From: Chromatiaceae bacterium
GTDB taxonomy: Bacteria > Pseudomonadota > Gammaproteobacteria > Chromatiales > Chromatiaceae
Direction of reading: 5' to 3'
Assembly: GCA_024235415.1 (NCBI GenBank)
Contig: JACKML010000011.1
Coordinates: forward strand, 10,561-74,560
Length of the DNA stretch: 64,000 nt
The notes under the pieces: model-generated
Seen by the model: only the letters and a program-made list of their open reading frames with translations
Told to the model about the DNA's origin: nothing
Database searches by the model: none
Shown here: one piece after another, positions 42,837-52,093 of the stretch
How the letters are laid out: each line of letters starts with the position of its first letter
How positions within the stretch are numbered: the stretch's first letter is position 1
Program-made: the position numbers and the translations under genes

Positions 42837-43205
42837 ATGCCTCATTCCGCACCACCGAGCAATTCACCGCTGGCGCCTTCCAGCCAGTTCGATTTCCACC
42901 AGCACCTGCCGGATATGACCGGTACCACGCTGGTGGCGTTCACTTCCCCCGACTGTGGCAGCTGCCGTCACCTGCGCAACGTGCTGCTTGCGGTGCACGA
43001 ACTGCAGCCGGCATGGCACCTGCTGGAGATCGATGCGCAGCGTGAAAGCGGCCTGGTAAGCGAGTTCGAAGTCTTTCATTTACCTACAATTTTTCTGTTT
43101 TCCGATGGCCAGTTCCACTGTGAGCTGCAGGCCGAGGCACGCCCCCCGGCCATCATCGAGGCCGTGCACGCGGCGCTGCAGCAGCCACCCGCGGAGGCAC
43201 CATGA
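42837..43205 (+). CDS. Thioredoxin-like protein with CGSC active site
   Basis: The 122-residue protein has one thioredoxin fold: TTLVAFTSPDCGSCRHLRNVLLAV with active site CGSC, LLEIDAQRESGLVSEFEVFHLPTIFLFSDG with the cis-proline LPT, and a C-terminal helix. The active site differs from the classic CGPC and suggests a different redox potential. An N-terminal low-complexity stretch (SAPPSNSPLAPSSQ) has no signal or lipobox. It overlaps the ampD start (ATGA), so it is expressed with ampD, with no obvious functional link. Confidence 0.82.
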   Translation: MPHSAPPSNSPLAPSSQFDFHQHLPDMTGTTLVAFTSPDCGSCRHLRNVLLAVHELQPAWHLLEIDAQRESGLVSEFEVFHLPTIFLFSDGQFHCELQAEARPPAIIEAVHAALQQPPAEAP

Positions 43206-43795
43206 CCGACACCGGGGACCATAGCGGCGACCTGTGGTTGACCCAGGTCACGCAGACCCCGTCACCGAACGCGGATGAACGTCCCACCGGCTGTGACGTC
43301 GATCTGCTGGTGATCCACAACATCAGCCTGCCGCCGGGCGAGTTCGGGGGTCGCCACATCGACGAGCTGTTCTGCAACTGCCTGGACCCGAACGCGCATC
43401 CTTATTTCGCCGGAATTGCACACCTCGAGGTCTCCTCCCACCTGCTGATCCGGCGCGATGGCACCACCGTGCAATTCGTGCCGTTGAACCGGCGTGCCTG
43501 GCACGCCGGGCAGTCGAACTTCTGCGGGCGTGAACGCTGCAACGACTTTTCCATCGGCATCGAACTCGAAGGCAGTGACGACACGCCGTTCACCGATGCC
43601 CAATACCAGCAGCTGGCGGCACTGACCGGCGAGATCTGTACGTTGTTCCCGGCGATCACGGCCGCACGCATCGTCGGACATTCGGACATCTCCCCCGGAC
43701 GCAAGACCGATCCCGGACCCTGTTTCGACTGGCAGCGCTACCGCACGCTGTTGGCCGGGCTGGGCACCGGGGACCGGCGCAGCGACGACAGTTGA
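43202..43795 (+). CDS. ampD: 1,6-anhydro-N-acetylmuramyl-L-alanine amidase AmpD
   Basis: The 197-residue zinc amidase cleaves anhydro-muropeptides in the cytosol during cell wall recycling. Zinc ligands are visible at H39 (LLVIHN) and in VGHSDISPGRKTDPGPCFDW (His and Asp); the catalytic Glu sits in FSIGIELEGSDDTPF. The HIDELFCN...HPYFAGIAHLEVSSHLLIRRDGTTVQFVPLNRRAWHAG stretch is diagnostic for AmpD. It is followed by an ampE-like gene, the classical pair. Confidence 0.96.
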   Translation: MTDTGDHSGDLWLTQVTQTPSPNADERPTGCDVDLLVIHNISLPPGEFGGRHIDELFCNCLDPNAHPYFAGIAHLEVSSHLLIRRDGTTVQFVPLNRRAWHAGQSNFCGRERCNDFSIGIELEGSDDTPFTDAQYQQLAALTGEICTLFPAITAARIVGHSDISPGRKTDPGPCFDWQRYRTLLAGLGTGDRRSDDS

Positions 43796-43809
43796 CGTAA
43801 AATCCGGGC

Positions 43810-43845
43810 GTTGTCCCGCCGGGTGGCGGCACAGCGCGGGACAAC
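43810..43845. other. 10-bp stem inverted repeat between ampD and ampE
   Basis: GTTGTCCCGC (43810-43819) pairs perfectly with GCGGGACAAC (43836-43845) across a 16-base loop. No T run follows on either strand. It could limit read-through into ampE or protect an mRNA end. It differs from the REP families in this window. Confidence 0.6.
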
Positions 43846-43863
43846 GACGAGGCCGACACAACG

Positions 43864-44775
43864 ATGACATTCCTGACCGTTCTCCTGGCGCTGTTCATTG
43901 AACGGGTCCTCCGCCAGCACCGCCCGCAGCGACAACATCGCTGGTTCGACACCTACTGTGCGCGTCTGGCGAACTCTTCTACCGGCCAGTGGCTGGTCAG
44001 CCGGCCCTGGGGTGGCGTGCTCGCCCTGCTGCCCCCATTGCTGCTGATCGGCTGGCTGCAGGCCTTTTTTGCGCAATTGGGCGGCCTGTTCTTTCTCGCC
44101 TTCGGCACCGTGGTGCTGCTGTACAGCCTCGGCCCACGCGACCTGGGTGACGAGGCGCAGGCGTTTGTCGCTGCGCGCGATCAGGGCGACGACGAGCACG
44201 CCAGCGCACTCGCGCAGGCGTTCTGCCTCAGCGAGATTCCCGACAGCGAGCCGCGTCGCTCTTTCGCCGTCGCACGCGCCGTGGTCGTAATGGCGGCCAA
44301 GCGACTGATCGGGCCGTTGTTCTGGTTTGTGGTCTTTGGTCCCGTGGGGGCGGCGGCGTTCCGTGCCATCCACCTGCTGGCCGAGCGCCTGCAGAACGAA
44401 GACTGTCCTCCGCAGATGAAACGCTACAGCGACGAGATGCGCCATATCGCGGACTGGGCGCCGGCACGCATCACCGCGGCCGGTTACGCGATCGCCGGCA
44501 ATTTCGATGCGGTCGCGCACGCCTGGCGCAGCTTCGATTACCTGGCTGACGACGGGCCCCTAACCGAGGCCGAGCACCTGTTGGCAAGGACCGGTCTGGC
44601 GGCCCTCGACACATTTCCCGAAGATGCCGACGAGATCGAAGATATGGATCCGATGGCAATCGACGCGGCCCTGGTCGCGCCCGTCGTCGAGGATGCCCTG
44701 GCCCTGGTGTGGCGCAGCCTCGCGATGTGGGTCACCGTGATTGCCGGCGGCAGCCTCGTCGCAGCACTGGCTTGA
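43864..44775 (+). CDS. ampE: AmpE-like inner membrane protein
   Basis: The 303-residue protein opens MTFLTVLLALFIERVLRQHRPQRQHRWFDTYCARL, a typical AmpE beginning. Membrane helices follow (VLALLPPLLLIGWLQAFFAQL, GLFFLAFGTVVLLYSLGPRDLGDEAQAF, and the last one WVTVIAGGSLVAALA). In enterobacteria AmpE accompanies AmpD and may act as a sensory membrane protein; its role is unsettled. Its stop codon overlaps the TTG start of the next gene (TTGA), giving a coupled ampD-ampE-btuF order. Confidence 0.88.
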   Translation: MTFLTVLLALFIERVLRQHRPQRQHRWFDTYCARLANSSTGQWLVSRPWGGVLALLPPLLLIGWLQAFFAQLGGLFFLAFGTVVLLYSLGPRDLGDEAQAFVAARDQGDDEHASALAQAFCLSEIPDSEPRRSFAVARAVVVMAAKRLIGPLFWFVVFGPVGAAAFRAIHLLAERLQNEDCPPQMKRYSDEMRHIADWAPARITAAGYAIAGNFDAVAHAWRSFDYLADDGPLTEAEHLLARTGLAALDTFPEDADEIEDMDPMAIDAALVAPVVEDALALVWRSLAMWVTVIAGGSLVAALA

Positions 44776-45572
44776 GGGCAGCGCTCGCAGCCACATTGGG
44801 GGCAATGCTGTGCGCCGGTGCCTCAGTCGCCGCGACCAAAGCCGTCGATGATCTCGGTCGGCTGATCAGCCTGGCGCAGCCGGCGAAACGCATCATTACG
44901 CTGTCTCCCCACGCGACCGAACTGGTGATCGCCGCAGGGGCATCGGACCGCCTGGTCGGCATCACTACGGCAAGCGACGACCTGCCGCGCCAACTGGCGG
45001 CACTGCCGCGCATCGGCGGGCCCGGCGCCATCGATCGCGAACGCGTGTTGCGATTGCGGCCTGACCTCGCAGTAGCCTGGCACTCAGGCAACCGCGCGCA
45101 GGACCTCGACTGGCTGGACCGCAGTGGAATCGCTTTGTTTCGCAGCGAGCCGAAGGACCTGATGGATATAGCCGCGGCGATCCGCGCGCTTGGCCGGCTC
45201 GCCGGCACCGCGGTCGTCGCCGAATCGGCCGCTGGTGCCTTCGTCCTGGGATTGCGGACGCCCTGCGCACAGCTCGCGCCGCGGCCCGCCTATGTCGTGG
45301 TCTGGGAGCGGCCACCGATGGTCATTGGCGGCCGCCACTGGATCAACGACGCACTGCGCGCGGCTGGTTTCCTCAACCTGTTTACGGCCCACGATGCCGG
45401 GGCATTCGCGATAGCGCCCGAGGCGATGCTGGCGGCAGGCAATGCGCAGCGCATATCACTGCTGCCGGGCCTTACCGGCCGCGATGCGGAGATTGCCGAC
45501 CTGCTGTCGCGTCCCGGACCGCGACTGCCTCGGGCGGTACAGCTGCTGTGCGAACGACGAATGGCACCGTAG
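44772..45572 (+). CDS. BtuF-like cobalamin/metal-chelate ABC transporter binding protein
   Basis: I use the TTG at 44772, overlapping the ampE TGA. It gives a clean signal peptide (MRAALAATLGAMLCAGASVAA) and 266 residues, matching BtuF/TroA-like binding proteins. The first domain (KRIITLSPHATELVIAAGASDRLVGITTASDDLPRQLAALPRIGGPGAIDRERVLRLRPDLAVAW) is typical of BtuF. The second contains YVVVWERPPMVIGGRHWINDALRAAGFLNLF, as in BtuF. The substrate could be cobalamin, haem or a siderophore; the riboswitch and B12 genes at 4-7 kb favour cobalamin. No permease or ATPase lies near it. Confidence 0.85.
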   Translation: MRAALAATLGAMLCAGASVAATKAVDDLGRLISLAQPAKRIITLSPHATELVIAAGASDRLVGITTASDDLPRQLAALPRIGGPGAIDRERVLRLRPDLAVAWHSGNRAQDLDWLDRSGIALFRSEPKDLMDIAAAIRALGRLAGTAVVAESAAGAFVLGLRTPCAQLAPRPAYVVVWERPPMVIGGRHWINDALRAAGFLNLFTAHDAGAFAIAPEAMLAAGNAQRISLLPGLTGRDAEIADLLSRPGPRLPRAVQLLCERRMAP

Positions 45573-45742
45573 CACCGACCCAGATCCCTGCTGTACCGGC
45601 GCTCAGACGGGGCAACCCACGCGCCGGGCTGTCACCGGGGCGCCCGCCGGGGCATCGCTCAGACAGAAATATCAATGCCCGGTGAAACTCTTAACTATTA
45701 GCATTTGTCTACTTACTTATACATTTCCAACGGAGCAGTAAC

Positions 45743-46000
45743 ATGTTTGGAAAAATGGTGTTTTTTATTGCGGCTTTGTCAGCCGCGGCACTGGCAAGGG
45801 CTGACGACATCACGCTCGAACCGTGCACCAACGGCGGCGTTTCGAGCAATGGGCGATTTCCCAGTGAATTGATGGAACAACGCTACTACACGCGCTTGGA
45901 CTGGCGCTCTTATGCGCCCTACTACCTGTTCGCAGTGTCGGCCAACTACCTCGAGTCACCGCTTGCCGACGTCGACCCTCTCCGGGCCGAACCCCGGTAG
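45743..46000 (+). CDS. Small secreted protein, unknown function
   Basis: The 85-residue protein has a signal peptide (MFGKMVFFIAALSAAALARA) and a short hydrophilic mature part (DDITLEPCTNGGVSSNGRFPSELMEQRYYTRLDWRSYAPYYLFAVSANYLESPLADVDPLRAEPR), rich in tyrosine and with one cysteine. GGAG lies nine bases before the ATG. The upstream 60 bases are markedly AT-rich (TATACA at about 45719-45724), which suggests a promoter and a different base composition from the neighbours. I recognise no family. It is convergent with the beta-CASP nuclease gene. Confidence 0.6.
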   Translation: MFGKMVFFIAALSAAALARADDITLEPCTNGGVSSNGRFPSELMEQRYYTRLDWRSYAPYYLFAVSANYLESPLADVDPLRAEPR

Positions 46001-46030
46001 GCCTGTCACCGAGAACAGCCGTCCGACCGA

Positions 46031-47443
46031 TCAGGCGTCGGGCGGCCTGGCCACCAGGGTATCGGGAACCAGGGTGCGCAAGTGGTCGGCCAGAACCCCG
46101 CTTGCCTGCGGATCACCGTGGATCAGCCGGATCTGCCGCGGCAACCGCTTCATGTTGCGCACGAACTCGATCAAGCCATGCTGGTCGGCGTGTGCCGAGT
46201 AGCCGGAGATGGTGTGTACCCGGGCACGGATATCGACACGCTCACCGTCGAGTTCGACATAGCCGCCTCGCGGACCGTACTGCTGGATGTCGCGGCCAGG
46301 GGTTCCGCGAGCCTGGTAACCGACGAAAAGGATGTCGTGCTTCGGGTCGCCCAGCATGGCTTTCAGGTAATTGACCACACGCCCACCGGCGCACATGCCG
46401 CCGGCCGCGATCACCACCACCGGACGCCCGGTCTTGGCCAGGTACTGCACCGCGCGCAGGTGGTCGTCGTGGCTGTCGATCGTCGTCAGCTGTTCGAAAT
46501 CGAGCGGGTGGCGGCCCGCCGCGATGCGCGCCCTCGCCTCGTCGTCCCAGTAGGGGCGCAGTTCGCGATACAGATCGGTGAAAGTCGCGGCCATCGGTGA
46601 ATCAAGCACGATCTCGACGTCTTCCCATGCCAGCCTGGATGCCGCATTGCCGCCGCGATTGCGGTGCAGTATGTCCTCGAGTTCGTACAGCAGTTCCTGG
46701 GTGCGACCGATACTGAATGCCGGGATCAGCACGGTGCCCCGGTCTTCCAGTGCATGCCGCAGCACCTTTTCCAGCGCCTGCTGGCGTGCCGCGCGGCCCT
46801 CGTGGTTGCGATCGCCGTAAGTGCTCTCTAGTACCAGCACGTCGCAACCTTGCGGCTGATCCGGCGGGTGCAGCAGGGGCGTATCGGCATCGCCGAGGTC
46901 ACCGGAGAAGATCACGTGCCGGGCATCGGCGTCGTTTCCGCAGCGGCAGTCCACCCAGGCCGAACCGAGGATGTGGCCGGCGCGCCGGAACTGCACGGCC
47001 AGCGGTGTGGCGCCTTCGACCTCGATAGGCTGCCATTGGCCGAAGGGGACACCACGGATCATCTTTTTCAGGCCGTTGATTACCCGCTCGATCAGGTCGC
47101 GGTTGCGCGTCACCCCGACCTTGAGTGCGTCTTCCAAGACCACCGGCAGCAGCTTGGCAGACGGTTGCGAGCAATAGATGGGACCGCGAAAGCCGGCAGC
47201 AATCAGATACGGGATGCGCCCGACATGGTCGATGTGCACATGGGTCACGACCAATGCCCGGACATGGTCGATCGGGAACTCGATCGCAAGATTGTTCGCA
47301 CCGGCACCCTCGCCGGAGTTCTCCGCACCCTGGAACAGGCCGCAGTCGATCAGGATCGCGTCGTCTTCGCCGACACGCAGTTCATGGCACGAGCCGGTGA
47401 CACCACCGACTGCGCCGTGGTGAAGGATCTCCGGGTAGGCCAT
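46031..47443 (-). CDS. Metallo-beta-lactamase/beta-CASP RNA exonuclease-like protein
   Basis: The 470-residue protein has the MBL core (VVTHVHIDHVGRIPYLI, GDLGDADTP), the CASP region (AGHILGSAW, ESTYGDRNHEGR, AFSIGRTQELLYELEDI) and the C-terminal motifs SGYSAHADQHGLIEF and IHGDPQASGVLADHLR. This is the architecture of bacterial beta-CASP ribonucleases of the YsgC/CPSF-like type, which process RNA. I start at the ATG 47441-47443, which has GGAG 9 bases upstream and MAYPEILHHG, rather than 25 codons earlier inside ileS. No partner gene. Confidence 0.9.
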   Translation of the reverse strand: MAYPEILHHGAVGGVTGSCHELRVGEDDAILIDCGLFQGAENSGEGAGANNLAIEFPIDHVRALVVTHVHIDHVGRIPYLIAAGFRGPIYCSQPSAKLLPVVLEDALKVGVTRNRDLIERVINGLKKMIRGVPFGQWQPIEVEGATPLAVQFRRAGHILGSAWVDCRCGNDADARHVIFSGDLGDADTPLLHPPDQPQGCDVLVLESTYGDRNHEGRAARQQALEKVLRHALEDRGTVLIPAFSIGRTQELLYELEDILHRNRGGNAASRLAWEDVEIVLDSPMAATFTDLYRELRPYWDDEARARIAAGRHPLDFEQLTTIDSHDDHLRAVQYLAKTGRPVVVIAAGGMCAGGRVVNYLKAMLGDPKHDILFVGYQARGTPGRDIQQYGPRGGYVELDGERVDIRARVHTISGYSAHADQHGLIEFVRNMKRLPRQIRLIHGDPQASGVLADHLRTLVPDTLVARPPDA

Positions 47444-47489
47444 GCCATTGCTCCGTGTAGCCTGATTCAACTGCGCCGCCCGATCGCGC

Positions 47490-50306
47490 TCACGCGAAAC
47501 GCCGCGTCTCGCCTTCACCGATCACGTTGTCGACGCAGCGTCCGCACAGCTCCGGATGTTCCGTGTTGGCACCGACATCCTCGCGGTGATGCCAGCAACG
47601 TACGCACTTCTGGTGCGCACTGGCCCAGGCAGCGATCCGCAGCCCCTTCACATCGCTGTCGATCGCCTCGGCCGGCGCCTCGGCCATCGGGGCAACGCTG
47701 GCATACGAGGTGATCAGCGCGAAGCGCAGCTCGCCACCGAGCCGATTCAGCACGTCGGCCAGCTTCCCGTCGCAATACAGCTCGACCTCGGCGTCGAGCG
47801 AGGAACCGATCACGCCCTCCTTGCGCATCAGTTCGAGCTGCCTGGCAACCGCTGTCTTGACGCCGATCACCTGGGTCCAGGCATCGGTGTCCAGCGCGTC
47901 ATGTTCAAGCGGGAACAGCTCGCTGTACCAGGTCTCCATGAACACCGACTCGGCACGCTCACCGGGCATGAAACCCCAGATCTCGTCGGCCGTGAAGCTG
48001 AGCACCGGCGCCATCCAGCGCACCATCGCCTCGACGATGTGGAACATCGCGGTCTGGCAGGAGCGGCGCGGCAGGCTGTCGGCCTGCGTGGTGTACTGGC
48101 GGTCCTTGATCACATCGAGATAGAACCCCCCCATGTCGGCGACGCAGAAGTTGAGCAGCTTCTGGTAGATCAGGTGGAAGTTGTAATCCTCATAGGCCTG
48201 CATGATCTCCTGTTGCAGCCGATGCGCGCGTCCGACCGCCCAACGGTCCAGCGCGACCATGTCACCGGCCTCGACCTTGTGCCGCGCCGGATCAAACCCT
48301 TCGAGGTTGGCCAGCAGGAAGCGCGTGGTGTTGCGGATGCGTCGGTAGGCATCGGCGGTGCGCTTGAGGATCTCCTCCGACACCGACATCTCGGCGCGGT
48401 AGTCGGTCGCCGCGACCCACAACCGGATGATGTCGGCACCCAGGGTCTTCATCACCGACTGCGGCGACACCACGTTGCCGAGCGACTTGGACATCTTCTT
48501 GCCGTCGGCGTCGACAGTGAATCCATGCGTCAACACACCCTTGTAAGGTGCATGCCCCGTCATCGCCACTGACGTCAGCAACGACGACTGGAACCAGCCG
48601 CGGTGCTGATCCGAGCCTTCGAGATACAGGTCCGCGGGGCTGACCAGTTCGGCACGCGGCTCGAGCACGCAGGCATGCGTCACCCCGGAGTCAAACCAGA
48701 CGTCGAGCGTGTCGGCGACCTTTTCGTAATGCGCGGCATCGTCACCGAGCAGATCACCCGGCTCCAGGTCGAACCAGGCCTGAATGCCCTCACGCTCGAC
48801 GCGCTGCGCCACCTGCTCGACCAGAGCCACGGTATCCGGGTGCAGTTCGCCGGTCTCCCTGTGGATGAAGAAGGCGATCGGCACACCCCAGGTGCGCTGA
48901 CGCGAGATGCACCAGTCGGGGCGGTTCTCGATCATGCCCTCGATGCGCGCCTGGCCCCAGTCCGGCGTCCAGTGCACATGCCGGATCTCGGCCATCGCGG
49001 TATCGCGCAGGCCTTTCTGCTGCATCGAGATGAACCACTGCGGCGTGGCGCGGAAAATGATCGGGGTCTTGTGTCGCCAGCACACCGGGTAGCTGTGACT
49101 GAACTTCGCCGACTTGATCAGGGCAGCGTTCTGTTCCAGCACCTCGATCACATGCTCGTTGGCCTTGAACACATGCTCACCCTCGAACAGCGGCGTACCG
49201 GCGACAAAGCAGCCATTGCCGCCGACCGGGTTGTCCACCGGCAGCCCGTAACGCTGGCCGACAATGTAGTCATCCATACCGTGGCCGGGTGCCGTGTGCA
49301 CCGCACCGGTACCAGCCTCGAGCGTGACGTGGTCGCCCAGCACGATGGGCACCTGGCGGTGATAGAACGGGTGCTGCAACAGCTGGCGATCGAATACCGC
49401 ACCCTGTGCGCGCCCGACCACCTGGTAGTCGGCGACACCCCAGGCCGGCATCACGCGTTCGAGCATGCCGTCGGCCACCATCAGGCGCTCGTCACCAACC
49501 TGCACCAGCACGTATTCGAGGTCCGGATTCAGCGCGACCCCCTGGTTGGCCGGCAGGGTCCAGGGCGTGGTGGTCCAGATGACCACCGCGATCTCGCCGC
49601 TGCCCGGACCATCATCAGTAGGGGTGAAATTCGCTTCGAACGCGGCCTGCTCGACCGCCTTGAAACGGACGTCGACCGCAAACGATTCCTTGTCCTTGTA
49701 CTCGACCTCGGCCTCGGCCAGCGCCGAGCCGCAGTCGGTGCACCAGTGCACCGGCTTGGACCCCTTGGCGACATGGCCCTGCTCGGCGATGCGGCCGAGC
49801 GCGCGGATGATCCCGGCCTCCTGGACGAAGTTCATCGTCAGGTAGGGATCGTCCCAGTCACCGATCACGCCCAGACGCTTGAAGTCGGCGCGCTGCTTGT
49901 CGACCTGGGTCAGCGCATAGTCGCGACAGGCCTGGCGAAACTCGGCGGCGCTGACTTTCTGCCCCGGTTTGCCGACCTTTTTCTCCACCTGCAACTCGAT
50001 CGGCAGGCCGTGACAGTCCCAGCCCGGCACATAGGGGGCATCAAAGCCGGCCAGGGTGCGGCTCTTGACGATGACGTCCTTGAGCACCTTGTTAACCGCA
50101 TGCCCGATATGGATCTCGCCATTGGCATAAGGCGGGCCGTCATGCAGCACGAACTTGTCACGGCCGGCGCAGGCCTTGCGGATCTTGCGGTACAGACCCT
50201 CGTCCTCCCAGCGCTTCAACATCTCCGGTTCCCGCTGCGCCAGATTGGCCTTCATCGGGAATGCGGTGTTGGGAAGATTCAGCGTGTCCTTGTAATTGTT
50301 GCTCAC
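47490..50306 (-). CDS. ileS: Isoleucyl-tRNA synthetase IleS
   Basis: The 938-residue class I synthetase has the HIGH motif (PYANGEIHIGHAVNK), the editing domain (TTPWTLPANQGVAL), the KMSKS motif (GKKMSKSLGNV) and a C-terminal zinc finger CVRCWHHREDVGANTEHPELCGRC. Length and order match E. coli IleS. It lies beside ribF, as in E. coli, but lspA is not directly downstream. Confidence 0.98.
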   Translation of the reverse strand: MSNNYKDTLNLPNTAFPMKANLAQREPEMLKRWEDEGLYRKIRKACAGRDKFVLHDGPPYANGEIHIGHAVNKVLKDVIVKSRTLAGFDAPYVPGWDCHGLPIELQVEKKVGKPGQKVSAAEFRQACRDYALTQVDKQRADFKRLGVIGDWDDPYLTMNFVQEAGIIRALGRIAEQGHVAKGSKPVHWCTDCGSALAEAEVEYKDKESFAVDVRFKAVEQAAFEANFTPTDDGPGSGEIAVVIWTTTPWTLPANQGVALNPDLEYVLVQVGDERLMVADGMLERVMPAWGVADYQVVGRAQGAVFDRQLLQHPFYHRQVPIVLGDHVTLEAGTGAVHTAPGHGMDDYIVGQRYGLPVDNPVGGNGCFVAGTPLFEGEHVFKANEHVIEVLEQNAALIKSAKFSHSYPVCWRHKTPIIFRATPQWFISMQQKGLRDTAMAEIRHVHWTPDWGQARIEGMIENRPDWCISRQRTWGVPIAFFIHRETGELHPDTVALVEQVAQRVEREGIQAWFDLEPGDLLGDDAAHYEKVADTLDVWFDSGVTHACVLEPRAELVSPADLYLEGSDQHRGWFQSSLLTSVAMTGHAPYKGVLTHGFTVDADGKKMSKSLGNVVSPQSVMKTLGADIIRLWVAATDYRAEMSVSEEILKRTADAYRRIRNTTRFLLANLEGFDPARHKVEAGDMVALDRWAVGRAHRLQQEIMQAYEDYNFHLIYQKLLNFCVADMGGFYLDVIKDRQYTTQADSLPRRSCQTAMFHIVEAMVRWMAPVLSFTADEIWGFMPGERAESVFMETWYSELFPLEHDALDTDAWTQVIGVKTAVARQLELMRKEGVIGSSLDAEVELYCDGKLADVLNRLGGELRFALITSYASVAPMAEAPAEAIDSDVKGLRIAAWASAHQKCVRCWHHREDVGANTEHPELCGRCVDNVIGEGETRRFA

Positions 50307-50354
50307 GGACTATGACCCGGTAATCGAAAAATTCTGTGGATGGACCCGAACGCG

Positions 50355-51311
50355 TCAGCCCGACTTGCGGCGGGCCAGGGCATCGAGGCGAAGGATGTCG
50401 CGCGCGCGCTGTGCGTCGCGTTGAATCTGCTCACGCAAGGCATCGAACGATTCGAAGCGGCGCTCGTCGCGGATGTGTTCGACAAAATCGACCTCGACAT
50501 GCCGACCGTACACCTCGCGCTCGAAATCGAACAGATGCACCTCGAGCAGCAGGCGGTCGTCGCCCTGCAGGGTCGGGCGATTGCCGATGTTGGCCACGCC
50601 GGGAAGGGGGTGCTCTGCCAGCCCCAACACCTGCACCGCGAACACCCCGCGCAACGGCGTCGAGCGCCGCAACAAGCCGACGTTCAGTGTCGGAAAGCCG
50701 ATCGTACGGCCGCGCTTGTTGCCATGCGCGACCCGTCCGCAGATGCGGTAACGGCGCCCAAGGCAGCGTGCGGCGTGCGCCAGGTCACCGGCCTGCAGGG
50801 CATCGCGTATCCGCGTGCTGCTGACGCGGCTGCCGTCTTCGGCCACGGTATCCAGGCTCTCGACACCGAAACCGAGTTGCCCTCCGATGGCGGTCAAAAG
50901 CGAAAAATCGCCAACCCTGTCGCGACCGAAGCGGAAATCGTCACCGACGTACAGATGCCGGATACCGAGTTTCTGTACCAGGATACGGCGCACGAAATCG
51001 TCGGCATCGACTGCGGCAAAGGCCGCGTCGAAGCGGATCAGGAGCACACGGTCGATGCCGCAGGCATCGATCGCCTCGAGCTTCTCGCGCAATCGGGTCA
51101 GACGCGGCGGCGCCTGCTCGGGGCGGAAGAATTCCATCGGCTGCGGCTCGAAGGTGATTACCAGCGACGCCAGACCGGCCGCGCGCGCACGCGCCGTCAA
51201 TGCGGAAAAGACCGCCTGATGCCCAAGGTGCACACCATCGAAGTTGCCGATGGTCGCAACGCAATCGCGGTGGGCCGCGCGTAGATTGTGCAATCCGCGG
51301 ATAAGCAGCAC
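50355..51311 (-). CDS. ribF: Bifunctional riboflavin kinase/FAD synthetase RibF
   Basis: I use the GTG at 51309-51311 (MLLIRGLHNLRAAHRD), giving 318 residues, near the 313 of E. coli. The longer frame upstream has no coding look. The N-terminal FAD synthetase domain has CVATIGNFDGVHLGHQAVF, and the C-terminal kinase domain has GRVAHGNKRGRTIGFPTLNV and GVANIGNRPTLQG. It makes FMN and FAD, used by thiO in this window among many others. ileS follows 48 bases downstream. Confidence 0.96.
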   Translation of the reverse strand: MLLIRGLHNLRAAHRDCVATIGNFDGVHLGHQAVFSALTARARAAGLASLVITFEPQPMEFFRPEQAPPRLTRLREKLEAIDACGIDRVLLIRFDAAFAAVDADDFVRRILVQKLGIRHLYVGDDFRFGRDRVGDFSLLTAIGGQLGFGVESLDTVAEDGSRVSSTRIRDALQAGDLAHAARCLGRRYRICGRVAHGNKRGRTIGFPTLNVGLLRRSTPLRGVFAVQVLGLAEHPLPGVANIGNRPTLQGDDRLLLEVHLFDFEREVYGRHVEVDFVEHIRDERRFESFDALREQIQRDAQRARDILRLDALARRKSG

Positions 51312-51604
51312 AGGTTTTGCCAGTAAGCCGAGCGTAAGCGAGTCATTATAGAGACATGGCGGCCGCGCGGTATAACCGGCGTGCATGATCGGGCTGGCGG
51401 GCCAACGAGAAAGCCCGACAACAGTCCATGTTGTCGGGCATTACCACCGAGACCGTGGTGCAGATCCATCCTGGATCCCGTCACATCCCTGTCGACGGTT
51501 ACGTCCTGTACGCTCACTTCGTCCTTGAAGGTGGTGAAGCGATTATCGACACCGGACGGTTGCGTCCATAGCCCACAACAGCCCCTGTCGACGTAGGACT
51601 TTTC
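51312..51604. other. Gap between lspA and ribF with a strong hairpin and a small open frame
   Basis: A perfect 11-bp stem, GCCCGACAACA/TGTTGTCGGGC (51413-51423 and 51429-51439), surrounds the 5-base loop GTCCA. It has no T run. An ATG inside the hairpin (51428) opens a 47-codon plus-strand frame ending at 51571, VVQIHPGSRHIPVDGYVL and so on, with mixed codon bias. The minus strand through the same stretch also lacks stops in one frame. I see no family, and the promoter of ribF is probably here. The palindrome could be the end of the lspA transcript or a regulatory structure. Confidence 0.45.
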
Positions 51605-52084
51605 CTAGGAATTCCGATCCCTTGCGCGATTGCGCGCGAACAGCCCATCGATAAGCAGCAGGGCAACGCCGAGCGTGATTGCGCTGTCGGCGACATTGAA
51701 CGACGGCCAATACCAGTCGTGCCAGTGCCACTGCAGGAAATCGACCACCTTGCCAAGGCGCACGCGGTCAATCAGGTTGCCAAGCGCACCACCGATCACC
51801 AGGACCAACCCCCAGCCGGTGACCCGCTCGTCGTCGCGTAGCAGGCGCAGCCAGATCACCATGCCCAGGCACACGGCAGACCCGAGCACCACGAAGAACC
51901 AGCGCTGCCAACCACCGGCGTCGCTGAGGAAACTGAACGCGGCCCCGGTGTTATAGACCAGCGTCAGGTTGAACACCGGCCACACGGTGAGCACCTCAAA
52001 CTCGGCGAAGCGCGCCACGACCCACAACTTGCTGGCCTGGTCGAGTATGACCACCAGCGCGCTCAGCCACAGCAGACGTATCAT
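51605..52084 (-). CDS. lspA: Prolipoprotein signal peptidase LspA
   Basis: The 159-residue inner membrane aspartyl protease cleaves lipoprotein signal peptides. Four helices and both catalytic motifs are visible: VYNTGAAFSFL and GALGNLIDRVRLGKVVDFL with D, and FNVADSAITLGVALLLID with the second D. It is 9 bases downstream of murJ and is presumably co-transcribed with it. Confidence 0.96.
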   Translation of the reverse strand: MIRLLWLSALVVILDQASKLWVVARFAEFEVLTVWPVFNLTLVYNTGAAFSFLSDAGGWQRWFFVVLGSAVCLGMVIWLRLLRDDERVTGWGLVLVIGGALGNLIDRVRLGKVVDFLQWHWHDWYWPSFNVADSAITLGVALLLIDGLFARNRARDRNS

Positions 52085-52093
52085 CGGTACCCC

